Assembly (NCBI GenBank): GCA_015058405.1
Contig: SVCL01000033.1
Coordinates: 23,888-87,887 of the forward strand
DNA: 64,000 bases
Direction of reading: 5' to 3'
Source of the DNA: Clostridium sp.
GTDB taxonomy: Bacteria; Bacillota; Clostridia; Clostridiales; Clostridiaceae
In this document: positions 18,401-26,721 of the stretch, one piece after another
Layout of the letters: each line of letters opens with the position of its first letter
How positions within the stretch are numbered: the stretch's first letter is position 1
Made by a program: the position numbers and the translations under genes
The notes under the pieces: model-generated
Told to the model about the DNA's origin: nothing
The model's input: the letters and a program-made list of their open reading frames with translations, nothing else
Databases searched by the model: none

Positions 18401-18933
18401 GGGTTACTTATTGTGAAAGAGATTTAAATATGGTTGTTGCAATGAAAACAAAAGCAGCGTTAGAAGCAAAAGGTTACAGAGTAGTGTTAACTAGAAAGTT
18501 AGAAGATAGAGAGTATTTAGCTGAAAAACCTAGCTTAGCTAAGAGAGCAAATCTTGCTAATTCTTTAAAAGCTGACTTATTTTTAAGTATACATCATAAT
18601 AAATTTACTGAAGAATCAGCAAATGGTACAGAAGTATATTATAGTACTAGAAATAACGATAGTGATTTTCCAAAGAGTCCAGATTTAGAAGGTAAAATAG
18701 CTACTTCGAAATTATTAGCAAGAAAAGTTGTTGATAATATAGCTAATGTTGGTTTTTCTAATAGAGGTGCTAAAGATGGAAATCTTTATGTTCTTAGAAA
18801 TGTTACTATGCCAAGTATATTGGTTGAGTGTGGGTTTATAAGTAATACAAATGATGTATCTAAATTATCTAAGTCTAGTGTGCAAGACCAAATAGCTGCG
18901 GCTATTGCTAATGGTGTTTATAATAATTTTTAA
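15427..18933 (+). CDS. bifunctional autolysin: glucosaminidase, seven repeats, N-acetylmuramoyl-L-alanine amidase
   Basis: 1168 aa secreted cell-wall hydrolase. Signal peptide to about residue 28 (ending VKA). Residues ~45-195 are an endo-beta-N-acetylglucosaminidase-type domain (PF01832-like) with QAAKETGYGKFGGVINES; E87 is the likely catalytic acid. Residues ~205-965 hold seven ~108-residue repeats, each with a V(K/S)GWA(L/I) core, a VYIDG strand, a YP-containing stretch and SGF/CGF. Residues 970-1168 are amidase_3 (PF01520): zinc/catalytic residues in LDPGH (H978), CERD (E997), SIHH (H1056) and VECGF (E1134). It would cut both glycan strand and stem peptide. RBS AGGAGGGAG. A tandem paralog follows. 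Confidence 0.9.
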   Translation: MKNRKKSLVWMIIVTFVMSFFQFNEVKANDDINIISTTNITEDKAAAWARSKGATETFVSLAHLYWESAGSHGGVNPGVAYVQAAKETGYGKFGGVINESYHNPCGLKSSKGGDDIDPNAHMKFNNWSDGVQAHLDHLALYAGASGYPRKDTYDPRHFASIKGSAPTALTLGGKWAPSSSYGNELISMYRELERYNVSGDMISNIDEPSINANVYDETLNVKGWALSPSGISKVNVYIDNEFKGNANIGESRSDVQKVYPTYSEAANSGFSMKVDISDLSSGTRTLKIEFIGKDGKTGVNTVKFSIKRLDSIQNVDTPSNGATITGNILEVSGWSLAGRDLKNINFYIDGKLKGSANVDLPREDVGKIYSNYPNSSKCGFKKILDISDISNGDKVLKVEQVKNNGATFFTEVKIKVDKLKAITALDIPTSNQLINGQSMEVKGWALNGSGVKTIKIYIDGELVKTTTTGQERLDVNNLYPSYKDKKSGFREVVDISSVSGGVKSLGIEQIGEDGTSDIYQCPININKLKSISSIESPKTGAVINGRTLKVSGWAISDSGVKEVKAYINGKEVGSGKVGTERKDVKNAYSKYANAINSGFSIDLDISKCKAGKQVIEIEEISNDKSVHKNSVSVEIVKPNPITAIDAPANGLSVKGNSLVVKGWALNYSGVKDIKIYIDSTLFKTTTTGIERLDVYKNYSNFNDKKSGFEATLDIGKLSCGSKKLKVEQIGEDGSTSVSECSIFIDKLEARSVIDTPASGTNINGKEVTISGWAISNSGVKEVQVFVDGKEKGKTEVNLSREDLKAYYPNYPNVTKGGFSIKININDIAPGTKDIKLKEISNDGSEHYNSVKVNIVKKKPLFAVDAPSTGYLEQGDILNVSGWALNPSGVNMIKVYIDGNNVKNTKVTVSRQDVVGAYPGYQTGNVCGYKTSVSLEGLLSGRHIIMVEAIGVDGTISSEAREIFYKDNPSKLIVLDPGHNYGGDDGSYATINGVTYCERDLNMVVAMKTKAALEAKGYRVVLTRKLEDREYLAEKPSLAKRANLANSLKADLFLSIHHNKFTEESANGTEVYYSTRNNDSDFPKSPDLEGKIATSKLLARKVVDNIANVGFSNRGAKDGNLYVLRNVTMPSILVECGFISNTNDVSKLSKSSVQDQIAAAIANGVYNNF

Positions 18934-18956
18934 TATTTTTAAAGAGGCTTAAGTGG

Positions 18957-19056
18957 AAAAGATAAAATAATTAGCTTAGTATAAGGTTTTGGTGATAGGT
19001 ATAGTTTTATTCCTATCATCAAAATAGCTATATGCAGCTAATTTATTTTATCTTTT
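18957..19056 (+). repeat. nested long hairpin element, copy 1 (also terminator)
   Basis: Outer arms AAAAGATAAAATAATTAGCT (18957-18976) and its complement with one bulge (19036-19056); inner arms TTTTGGTGATAGG and CCTATCATCAAAA pair with one G-U. Ends in a T run. The outer arm shares the core GATAAAATAATTAGC with the hairpin at 58908-58970, and both follow an AGGCTT-containing stretch, so the two look like copies of one element. The rest of the gap holds only the promoter of the next gene. Confidence 0.65.
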
Positions 19057-19173
19057 TTTATACTATAATTTTTATTTGCAAAAGTGATTTTTAATTTAAT
19101 AAAGGACTAGAAATATGTTAAAAAGTATAAAATGATATAAAAAAATAAAAAAAATGTCTTTTTTCTCTTTATA

Positions 19174-19182
19174 TGATAGAAT
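19174..19182 (+). promoter_or_regulatory. extended -10 promoter of second autolysin gene
   Basis: TGATAGAAT (TGn plus TAGAAT), 32 bases before the start codon, with only a weak -35 (TGTCTT, 16-base spacing). Mirrors the element before the first paralog. Confidence 0.5.
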
Positions 19183-19213
19183 ATATAAGGTAAATTAGGT
19201 AAGGAGGGGAAAA

Positions 19214-22200
19214 ATGAAAAAACAAAAGAAAGTGGTTGCTTGGCTAATTATTTTTACTGTTTTCACAAGCCTTTTTCCAAGCGTAAAAGTTAAGGCTAGT
19301 GATGATATGAAAATAGTGTCTACAACTAACATAACAGTTGCACAGGCTAAAAAATGGGCAAAGGATAAAGGAGCAACAGATACATTTGTAAGTTTAGCAG
19401 ACTTATATTGGAAGTATGCTGCTTCTCATGGAAATGTAAATCCAGCTATCGCTTATGGACAAGCTGCTAAAGAAACTGGTTATGGTAAATTTGGTGGTGT
19501 ACTTAATGAATCATATCATAATCCTTGTGGTTTAAAAACTAATGAAGGTGGAGGAGATACTGATCCAAATGCACATAAAAAGTTTAATAGTTGGGATGAA
19601 GGTGTACAAGCACATTTGGACCATTTAGCTTTATATGCAGGAGCTAGTGGATATCCAAGAAGCAATACATATGATCCAAGACATTTTGCATCAATTAAAG
19701 GAAAGGCTACAACAGTAGTAGCTCTTGGTGGTAACTGGGCTCCAAGTTCTACATATGGTAGTGAAATACTATCAATGTATAGACAAATGGAACTTTGGGA
19801 AAGAAATAGTAAAATGTATGGGAATATTGATGCTCCACAAAGTAATTCTAATATATATTCTAATACTATGACTGTTAAGGGATGGGCCTTAAATCCTTCT
19901 GGAATTTCTAAGGTGAATATATATATTGATGATGTATTTAAAGGAAATGCAACTATTGGACAATCTAGACCAGATGTGGCAAATACATTTTTATTATATA
20001 CAGGAGCAGAAAATAGTGGATATAGTATTCAAGTTGATATAAGTGGTTTGTCAGAAGGTACTAAAACGCTTAAGGTAGAACAAGTAGGTAAGAATGGAAC
20101 TAAGAATATTACAACAACTAAGTTTAATATTGTAAAGTTAAAGCCTATTCAAGTTGTAGACACACCATCCAATAATTCTACAGTAATATCTAATTTATTA
20201 ACTGTAAGTGGATGGTCGTTAAGCGGAGAAAATATAAAAAGTATTAATTTTTATATTGATAATACTTTAATTGGAAATACAATTCCAAATGTATCAAGAA
20301 CAGATGTGTCAAAGATATATCCACAATATCCAAACGCAGCAAACAGTGGCTTTAAGAAAACTTTAGACATTTCTAAGGTAGGGAATGGAACTAGAACTCT
20401 TAGAGTTGAACAAGTAACAGATACTGGAGTAAAGTATAATAGTGAAGTTAAGGTTAATGTATCAAAAGTTAATCCAATAACTACTATAGATAGTCCAAAA
20501 GATAATATAACTATAACTAAGAAATCAATAGATGTAGATGGTTGGGCTTTAAATGCAAGTGGAGTAAAGGCTATAAATATCTATGTAGATTCTACATTGG
20601 TAAAGACAACTAAAACAGGAATTTCTAGAACAGATGTTAAAAATGTATATCCACAATACAATGATGACAAGAGTGGATATAAAGCTACAATTGATTTATC
20701 AGGAATAGCAAATGGTAAAAGAGTAATAAAAGTTGAGCAAGTAGGAGTAGATGGAAGTAAGCAGAGTAAAACTGTAACTGTAAATTTAGATATTCCTAAG
20801 TTAGCTTCTAAACAAGATGTTAATAATCCAAGAGATAATTCAACTATTACACAAAACACTTTAGATGTAGTTGGATGGTCCTTAAGTGGAGAAAATATAA
20901 AAAGTATTAACTTTTATATAGATAACAACTTAATTGGAAGTACTATTCCAAATATATCAAGAGTTGATGTGGCAAAAGTATATCCACAATATCCAAATGT
21001 AGAAAATAGTGGCTTTAAGAAAACTTTGGATATTTCTAGTGTAGGGAATGGAACTAGAACTCTTAGAGTTGAACAAGTGACAGATAGTGGAGCAAAGTAT
21101 AATAGTGAAGTTAAGATTAATATATCAAGAAATAATCCAATAACTACTATAGATAGTCCCAAAGATAATACAACTATAACTAAGAAATCAATAGATATAG
21201 GTGGTTGGGCTTTAAATGCAAGTGGAGTAAAAGCTATAAATATCTATGTAGATTCTACATTGGTAAAGACAACTAAAACAGGAGTTTCTAGAATAGATGT
21301 TAAAAATGTATATCCACAATACAATGATGATAAGAGTGGATATAAAGCTACAATTGATTTATCAGGAATAGCAAATGGTAAAAGAGTAATAAAAGTTGAG
21401 CAAGTAGGAGTAGATGGAAGTAAGCAGAGTAAAACTGTAACTGTAAATTTAGATATTCCTAAGTTAAGTACTATTGGAAATATAGACACACCAGTTGCAA
21501 ATAGTAATATTACTACTACTAAAGTTAAAGTATCAGGATGGGCTGTAAGCGATAGTGGAGTAAAAGAAGTAAAAGTATATGTTGATGGAAAACAAAAGGG
21601 AAGTTCTACAGTAGGAATTTCAAGAGAAGATGTTGGTAGAACATATCCTAATCATAAAAACTCAAATAAGAGTGGTTATTCAGTAGATATAGATATAAAT
21701 AACATAGCTCCAGGAAGTAGAACTTTTGAAGTAAAAGAAATTAGTAATGATGGAAGTGTTCATATAACTTCTATTAAAGCTAATATTGTAAAGAAGAGTC
21801 CTGTAACAGCAATTGATAATCCAGTAAATAACTATTTGGAAAAAAGTGATACAATAGCTGTTTCAGGATGGGCATTAAATGCTTCAGGAGTAAATAATGT
21901 AAATATTTATGTTGATGGAAATAAAAAGGTTTCAGTAAAACCTACAATTTCTAGAAGTGATGTAATTAATGTTTATCCAGGCTATCAAACAAGTAATGTG
22001 TGTGGATATCAAGTTTCTGTAAGTTTAGGAGGTTTAGTAGCAGGTGCACATTCTATTTTAGTTGAGGTAGTCGGAATAGATGGAACTATTAATACAGTAT
22101 CTAGAAATATATACTATAAGGTAAATACATCAAAGTTAATAGTGATTGATCCAGGTCATAATCATGGTGGCGATGATGGAGCATATGCAACTCATAACGG

Positions 22201-22732
22201 AGTTACGTATAGTGAAAGAGATATAAATATGGATATTGCTATGAAAACAAAAGCATCTTTAGAGTCTATTGGATATAGAGTGGTTTTAACTAGAATGCCT
22301 GCTGATAGAGAATACTTAGGTGTATCAGAAAGTTTAACTAACAGGGTAAACCTCGCAAATAATTTAAAAGCAGATTTATTCATAAGTATTCATCAAAATT
22401 CATTTTCAAGTGAATCAGCAAATGGTACAGAAGTATATTACACTACTACATCTAATGATAGTAAATTCCCGGAAAGTTCTGATAGAAATTATAAGTTATC
22501 AGCTTCTAAGTCTTTAGCAAGTAGAATAACAAATAATATATCATCAATAGGATTTACTAATAGAGGTGCAAAGGATGGTAATCTTTTTGTTGTAAGAAAT
22601 ACAACAATGCCAGCAGTATTAGTTGAATGTGGTTTCATAAGTAATTTAAAAGATGTAACTAATTTAACTAATTCAGTTATACAAGAAAGAATAGCATCTG
22701 CAATAGCAAATTCTGTTAAAGGAAACTTCTAA
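19214..22732 (+). CDS. bifunctional autolysin, tandem paralog
   Basis: 1172 aa, same plan as its neighbour: signal peptide (to about residue 29, ending VKA), glucosaminidase-type domain (~46-195, QAAKETGYGKFGGVLNES), seven ~108-residue repeats, and C-terminal amidase_3 with DPGHNHGGDDG, SERD, SIHQN and VECGF. Repeats 4-5 are a near copy of repeats 2-3 at both protein and DNA level, a recent 663-base in-frame duplication that the first paralog lacks. AGGAGGGG precedes the ATG. It has its own promoter and terminator, so the pair are separate transcripts. Two nearly identical enzymes suggest dosage, or different growth-phase use, in cell separation or spore cortex/mother-cell lysis; the role is inference. 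Confidence 0.9.
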   Translation: MKKQKKVVAWLIIFTVFTSLFPSVKVKASDDMKIVSTTNITVAQAKKWAKDKGATDTFVSLADLYWKYAASHGNVNPAIAYGQAAKETGYGKFGGVLNESYHNPCGLKTNEGGGDTDPNAHKKFNSWDEGVQAHLDHLALYAGASGYPRSNTYDPRHFASIKGKATTVVALGGNWAPSSTYGSEILSMYRQMELWERNSKMYGNIDAPQSNSNIYSNTMTVKGWALNPSGISKVNIYIDDVFKGNATIGQSRPDVANTFLLYTGAENSGYSIQVDISGLSEGTKTLKVEQVGKNGTKNITTTKFNIVKLKPIQVVDTPSNNSTVISNLLTVSGWSLSGENIKSINFYIDNTLIGNTIPNVSRTDVSKIYPQYPNAANSGFKKTLDISKVGNGTRTLRVEQVTDTGVKYNSEVKVNVSKVNPITTIDSPKDNITITKKSIDVDGWALNASGVKAINIYVDSTLVKTTKTGISRTDVKNVYPQYNDDKSGYKATIDLSGIANGKRVIKVEQVGVDGSKQSKTVTVNLDIPKLASKQDVNNPRDNSTITQNTLDVVGWSLSGENIKSINFYIDNNLIGSTIPNISRVDVAKVYPQYPNVENSGFKKTLDISSVGNGTRTLRVEQVTDSGAKYNSEVKINISRNNPITTIDSPKDNTTITKKSIDIGGWALNASGVKAINIYVDSTLVKTTKTGVSRIDVKNVYPQYNDDKSGYKATIDLSGIANGKRVIKVEQVGVDGSKQSKTVTVNLDIPKLSTIGNIDTPVANSNITTTKVKVSGWAVSDSGVKEVKVYVDGKQKGSSTVGISREDVGRTYPNHKNSNKSGYSVDIDINNIAPGSRTFEVKEISNDGSVHITSIKANIVKKSPVTAIDNPVNNYLEKSDTIAVSGWALNASGVNNVNIYVDGNKKVSVKPTISRSDVINVYPGYQTSNVCGYQVSVSLGGLVAGAHSILVEVVGIDGTINTVSRNIYYKVNTSKLIVIDPGHNHGGDDGAYATHNGVTYSERDINMDIAMKTKASLESIGYRVVLTRMPADREYLGVSESLTNRVNLANNLKADLFISIHQNSFSSESANGTEVYYTTTSNDSKFPESSDRNYKLSASKSLASRITNNISSIGFTNRGAKDGNLFVVRNTTMPAVLVECGFISNLKDVTNLTNSVIQERIASAIANSVKGNF
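20143..21468 (+). repeat. 663-bp tandem duplication inside the second autolysin gene
   Basis: Two consecutive 663-base units (about 20143-20805 and 20806-21468) encode repeats 2+3 and 4+5. Corresponding landmarks are exactly 663 bases apart (GGATGGTC at 20210 and 20873; TATTCCTAAG at 20791 and 21454). The last ~140 bases of each unit differ at about one position; the first ~70 bases differ much more. Confidence 0.9.
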
Positions 22733-22742
22733 TAATTGATTT

Positions 22743-22797
22743 ATTCTTCCATATAAGATTAAGTTTTGTTAAACTATGTTTTGTATGGAAGAATTTT
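22743..22797 (+). terminator. Rho-independent terminator after second autolysin
   Basis: TTCTTCCATA (22744-22753) pairs with TATGGAAGAA (22783-22792), followed by TTTTTGG. Loop of about 30 bases. Confidence 0.7.
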
Positions 22798-22912
22798 TGG
22801 TTTTGGAATAAATAATTAATTTGTTATTGGGATAAAAAAAGAGTAAAAAAATGAAAATAAAGTATTAAAATATTAAGAAAAAACTAAGGTTTCTATATTA
22901 AAATATAATATG

Positions 22913-22941
22913 TTAACATAAAACTATAAGTATGTTAAAAT
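22913..22941 (+). promoter_or_regulatory. sigma-A promoter of galU
   Basis: TTAACA (22913-22918), 17 bases, TAAAAT (22936-22941) with an upstream TGT making an extended -10. 41 bases before the start codon. Confidence 0.65.
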
Positions 22942-22981
22942 ATATATATTAATTATCGATAAAGAATAAGGAGAGTCTAAT

Positions 22982-23851
22982 ATGAAAGTAAAAAAGGCTA
23001 TAATACCAGCTGCAGGGCTTGGAACTAGATTTTTACCAGCTACTAAGGCACAACCAAAAGAAATGTTGCCTATAGTTGATAAACCAACAATACAATATAT
23101 AATTGAAGAAGCAATAGCTTCAGGAATAGAAGAAATATTAATTATAACAGGAAGAAATAAAAAGTGTATTGAGGATCATTTCGATAAATCTGTAGAATTA
23201 GAAATGGAACTTGAAAAGGCTGGAAAAGCTGATTTATTAGAAGTTGTTAGAGATATATCAGACATGGTAGATATTCACTACATAAGACAAAAAGAACCTA
23301 AGGGATTAGGTCATGCTATACATTGTGCAAAAACATTTGTTGGAAATGAACCTTTTGCTGTTTTATTAGGAGATGATGTAGTATACAGTGAAGTACCTTG
23401 TTTAAAGCAACTTATAGATTGTTATGATGAGTATAAAACAACAATATTAGGAGTTCAAACTGTTCCAGAAGAAAACGTATCTAAATATGGAATAGTTGAA
23501 GGAATTCATATAGAAGATAGAGTATATAAGGTTAAAGATCTTATAGAAAAACCAGCTGTAGAAGATGCTCCTAGCAATGTTGCAATATTAGGTAGATATA
23601 TAATTACTCCTCAAATATTTAAGATATTAGAAAATACAGCTCCAGGAAAAAATGGAGAAATTCAATTGACTGATGCTCTTAAGACTTTAATAAGTCAAGA
23701 AGCTATGTATGCATATAACTTTGAAGGTAAGAGATATGACGTAGGAGATAAATTAGGATTCTTACAAGCAACTATAGAATATGCTTTAAGAAAACCAGAA
23801 TTAAAAGATGAATTTATAAACTATCTAAGTATGAAACCTTGGGAAAAGTAA
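22982..23851 (+). CDS. galU: UTP--glucose-1-phosphate uridylyltransferase
   Basis: 289 aa GalU makes UDP-glucose, a precursor for cell-surface glycans. Signature KAIIPAAGLGTRFLPATKAQPKEMLPIVDKPTIQYI is intact, as is VLLGDDVVY (metal loop) and the lysine motif VKDLIEKP. Length and start (AAGGAGAG seven bases upstream) are typical. Placed among cell-envelope genes but with its own promoter and a bidirectional terminator. Confidence 0.95.
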   Translation: MKVKKAIIPAAGLGTRFLPATKAQPKEMLPIVDKPTIQYIIEEAIASGIEEILIITGRNKKCIEDHFDKSVELEMELEKAGKADLLEVVRDISDMVDIHYIRQKEPKGLGHAIHCAKTFVGNEPFAVLLGDDVVYSEVPCLKQLIDCYDEYKTTILGVQTVPEENVSKYGIVEGIHIEDRVYKVKDLIEKPAVEDAPSNVAILGRYIITPQIFKILENTAPGKNGEIQLTDALKTLISQEAMYAYNFEGKRYDVGDKLGFLQATIEYALRKPELKDEFINYLSMKPWEK

Positions 23852-23858
23852 GGTTATA

Positions 23859-23904
23859 ATAGGTAGTAGTATATTAACTCAAATATACTACTACCTATTT
23901 TTTA
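23859..23904 (+). terminator. bidirectional terminator between galU and the convergent ligase-like gene
   Basis: ATAGGTAGTAGTATATT (23859-23875) pairs exactly with 23882-23898, followed by TTTTTTAT; the opposite strand has A/T-rich flanks that serve the minus-strand gene. Confidence 0.85.
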
Positions 23905-23915
23905 TATTAAGTAAA

Positions 23916-25145
23916 TTATTTTTTATTTAATTTTATAGAAATAAAGTAACCTAAATAAGTCCAGAATATTATAGATATAAAGCTAACTATATAAATTAAG
24001 TTACTTTCAAAAAGATTTACAAAAATTATTCCAACTACTAAAGATAATAAAACTAAATCTAATCTTCTTTCTTTAGCATAAGAAAAATCAACTTTTCTAA
24101 TTAAAAAGCTAAGATTAAAATATAAAACACATATAAATAGAATAAGAGATATTAGTCCGTTAGCAGTAAGAATTTGTAGGAAAATGTTGTGGAGACCTCC
24201 ATCTTCTATTCCAGGCAATATTACACCAGGTCTCATAGAATAAACATCTTGAACTAAAGATTCATTACCTACTCCGAAGAAAAGATGTTGTTTTATTAAT
24301 AGCCAAGCTGAATACCATAATTCATTTCTTGCAGATAAAAATGTATATAATTTTTCATGGAAAACAGCAAATCCAGTAATGCAAGCTATAGATGGTATTA
24401 TTATCATTGCCCTTCTAAGTGATTTATTTTTAATGTACATAAATAAAAGAACAAAAGGGACTGCAATTACAAGAAAATAAGCACTTCTACCTTTTGAGAA
24501 AATTAAAGATATAGCTTGAACTAAGATATTAAATCTAAAAAATGTTTTTAACCTAATAGAAGAATTATTATTTTCAAATAGTAAGTAAACTGTTACTAAT
24601 ATACCTATTCCTGATGCTATAGCTAGTGCATTTTTATATATATAAAGACCTGGATATAAATCATTTATTGTATCATATCCATATAATGTTCCATTAATAA
24701 CAAAAGATTTTTTCATTATTAATAATATATTAGATATAAATGAAAATACAAAGGTAAATATAGATATAAAATAGGATAGAATAGATACTTCTCTTTTAAG
24801 TATTTTTATATTTTTTTCAAGGTTTATATGGAACAGTCCAAGTAAAAATATAAAGTTCATTATCCAAACCTTTAGGTTTTCAACTGAATGATAAAAAATT
24901 AAATTAATTAGTAAAGTGAATGCTAAAAATATAATTATAGATAATTCCATCATTGTAGGTTTTCTTTTAATTATTTTAATTACATGATAAAGAGTTAAAA
25001 AAACTCCCCATATAATAGCTAGTTTAGATAGTATATTTATAAAAGGAATTTCTTTTAATATACTGGTAAAACATAAACTTATAAACAAATAAAACAAACC
25101 AAAATAAAGATTATTATTTAAGGTATTAGTTATTTTTTTAAACAT
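23916..25145 (-). CDS. O-antigen ligase/polymerase-like membrane protein
   Basis: 409 aa with about ten membrane helices across the whole length. Family features of Wzy_C (PF04932): SKGRSAYFLVIAVPFVLL near the middle, then a larger extracellular loop with FGVGNESLVQD and LHNIFLQILTANGLISL. Such proteins ligate or polymerise polyprenyl-linked glycans on the outer face. Position beside galU and the polysaccharide genes supports a role in attaching the surface polymer, but the substrate is unknown. Its ribosome site (AAAGAGAGA) is modest. Confidence 0.8.
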   Translation of the reverse strand: MFKKITNTLNNNLYFGLFYLFISLCFTSILKEIPFINILSKLAIIWGVFLTLYHVIKIIKRKPTMMELSIIIFLAFTLLINLIFYHSVENLKVWIMNFIFLLGLFHINLEKNIKILKREVSILSYFISIFTFVFSFISNILLIMKKSFVINGTLYGYDTINDLYPGLYIYKNALAIASGIGILVTVYLLFENNNSSIRLKTFFRFNILVQAISLIFSKGRSAYFLVIAVPFVLLFMYIKNKSLRRAMIIIPSIACITGFAVFHEKLYTFLSARNELWYSAWLLIKQHLFFGVGNESLVQDVYSMRPGVILPGIEDGGLHNIFLQILTANGLISLILFICVLYFNLSFLIRKVDFSYAKERRLDLVLLSLVVGIIFVNLFESNLIYIVSFISIIFWTYLGYFISIKLNKK

Positions 25146-25229
25146 AGTTAATCTCTCTTTCTAAAATTTTTACAAACATAATTATACTTTAGTAACAAGT
25201 AATTGGCAATTTAACATATTAAATAATGC

Positions 25230-25286
25230 AAAAAAGAAGACAGTTATTAATCTATATAGGAATATAGGTAATAACAATCTTCTTTA
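25230..25286 (-). terminator. terminator of trpS
   Basis: Read on the minus strand, AAGAAGATTGTTATTA pairs with TAATAACTGTCTTCTT with one mismatch, followed by a T run. Lies between trpS and the ligase-like gene. Confidence 0.75.
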
Positions 25287-25301
25287 TTTATTATTTACTT
25301 A

Positions 25302-26315
25302 TTATCTTGGAATCATACCAACTTTCTTTTGAACTTTTCTAAGAGTTTTGTTAGCTATATAAGAAGCTTTTTGAGCACCTTCTTTATATATTGATTCTAA
25401 GTATTTTTTATCTTTTAAAAGTTCTTTAACTTTTTCTTGAATTGGAGTAAGTTCTTCAACTATAGCATCAGCTACATCTGATTTTAATTCAGCATAACCT
25501 TTTCCTTCATAATTTTTAACTAAATCTTCAGGTGAAACACCTTTGATTGCTGATAGAATATTTAAAAGATTTTTAACTCCTGGTTGTTCATCTGTATAAT
25601 TAACAACACCTAAGCTATCAGTTACAGCTCTACTTATTTTCTTTCTTATAACTTCTGGAGGATCCATAATTAAGATGAAAGAATTTGGATTATCAGATGA
25701 TTTAGACATCTTCTTTGTTGGTTCTTGTAAATCCATAATCTTTGCACCTTCTTTAGGAATATAACCTTCAGGTAAAGTGAATGTATCGCTGTAAGTATTA
25801 TTAAATCTCATAGCTAAATCTCTAGTAAGTTCAAGATGTTGAGTTTGGTCCTTACCTACAGGAACTAAGTTAGCGTTATATAATAAAATATCTGCAGCCA
25901 TTAAACTTGGATAATTAAATAATCCTGCACCGATTGAATTTCCGTATTTTTGACTCTTATCTTTATATTGAGTCATTCTTCCTAATTCGCCCATATAAGT
26001 ATTACATGTTAATATCCATGAAAGTTCAGCATGTGCTGGTACATGTGATTGAATAAATAAAGTATTTTTTTCAGGTGTAATACCTGCAGCTATATATATT
26101 GATAATAATTCAAGACTTCTTCTTCTTAAATCAGCGGGCTTTTGACGAACAGTTATTGCATGTAAATCAACTATACAGAAATAACAATCGTATTCATCTT
26201 GAAGTTTAACCCAGTTTTTTAAAGCTCCTAAATAATTTCCGATAGTTAAATCACCAGATGGTTGAATTCCGCTAAAAATTATTTTTTTAGCTTCACTACT
26301 AATGTTTTCTGACAT
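25302..26315 (-). CDS. trpS: tryptophanyl-tRNA synthetase
   Basis: 337 aa class Ic synthetase charging tRNA-Trp. HIGH-type motif in IFSGIQPSGDLTIGNYLGAL, the Trp-binding region (GNSIGAGLFNYPSLMAADIL) and the KMSKS loop in TKKMSKSSDNPNS are intact. Start ATG at 26315, six bases after AGAGGTG; a GTG three codons upstream overlaps that site. No T-box fits in the short upstream region, so it is not controlled the way leuS is. Monocistronic, with its own terminator. Confidence 0.96.
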   Translation of the reverse strand: MSENISSEAKKIIFSGIQPSGDLTIGNYLGALKNWVKLQDEYDCYFCIVDLHAITVRQKPADLRRRSLELLSIYIAAGITPEKNTLFIQSHVPAHAELSWILTCNTYMGELGRMTQYKDKSQKYGNSIGAGLFNYPSLMAADILLYNANLVPVGKDQTQHLELTRDLAMRFNNTYSDTFTLPEGYIPKEGAKIMDLQEPTKKMSKSSDNPNSFILIMDPPEVIRKKISRAVTDSLGVVNYTDEQPGVKNLLNILSAIKGVSPEDLVKNYEGKGYAELKSDVADAIVEELTPIQEKVKELLKDKKYLESIYKEGAQKASYIANKTLRKVQKKVGMIPR

Positions 26316-26428
26316 TAAAAACACCTCTTTCCTATATCTTGTGTATATTAATTATATTATAGGATTTACCATTTTAACTGTCAATTTATAAGTATGCAGA
26401 GAGTATCACAATTTAAGTATAAGATTTA

Positions 26429-26584
26429 TTAAAAGTGTCTCCTTTTTTCTTTTATGAAAGAAAAAAGATATATTAAGGAAGATAAAATTAAGATTAGAAA
26501 GATAGAATATTTTCCATAATATAAAACTAGTAAAGAAAGACCTAAAAAAATTAATAATTCTATTATCCATTTAAAAATATTCAT
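26429..26584 (-). CDS. small membrane protein (51 aa), unrecognised
   Basis: Starting at the ATG at 26584 (nine bases after GGAAG) the product is MNIFKWIIELLIFLGLSLLV and on to a basic EKRRHF end: two hydrophobic helices with a short turn (LYYGKYS) between them. Longer readings from 26590 or 26629 have worse ribosome sites. It lies between trpS and the divergent ECF gene. No family recognised; it could be chance coding in AT-rich DNA. Confidence 0.4.
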   Translation of the reverse strand: MNIFKWIIELLIFLGLSLLVLYYGKYSIFLILILSSLIYLFSFIKEKRRHF

Positions 26585-26668
26585 GTTCATACACTTCCAA
26601 TTAAAATATTTATATTTAGTATTACCCAATGTTTTAATAATAAAACATGTTATATTGTATCGTTATAT

Positions 26669-26697
26669 TTGATAATAAAAATTTATATGAATATAAT
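26669..26697 (+). promoter_or_regulatory. sigma-A promoter of ECF S-component gene
   Basis: TTGATA (26669-26674), exactly 17 bases, TATAAT (26692-26697); 25 bases before the ATG. A small hairpin (ATGTTTTA/TAAAACAT, 26629-26648) lies upstream. No riboswitch fits in the remaining leader. Confidence 0.75.
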
Positions 26698-26721
26698 TTA
26701 TTGTAAAAAGGGGGTAATTAT

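Noticed and set aside
20581..21489. Several minus-strand frames inside the autolysin genes
   Set aside because: They repeat in step with the coding repeats on the plus strand, lack ribosome sites, and are opposite-strand images of the real gene.
26316..26428. T-box before trpS
   Set aside because: Too short a region and no T-box bulge on the minus strand.
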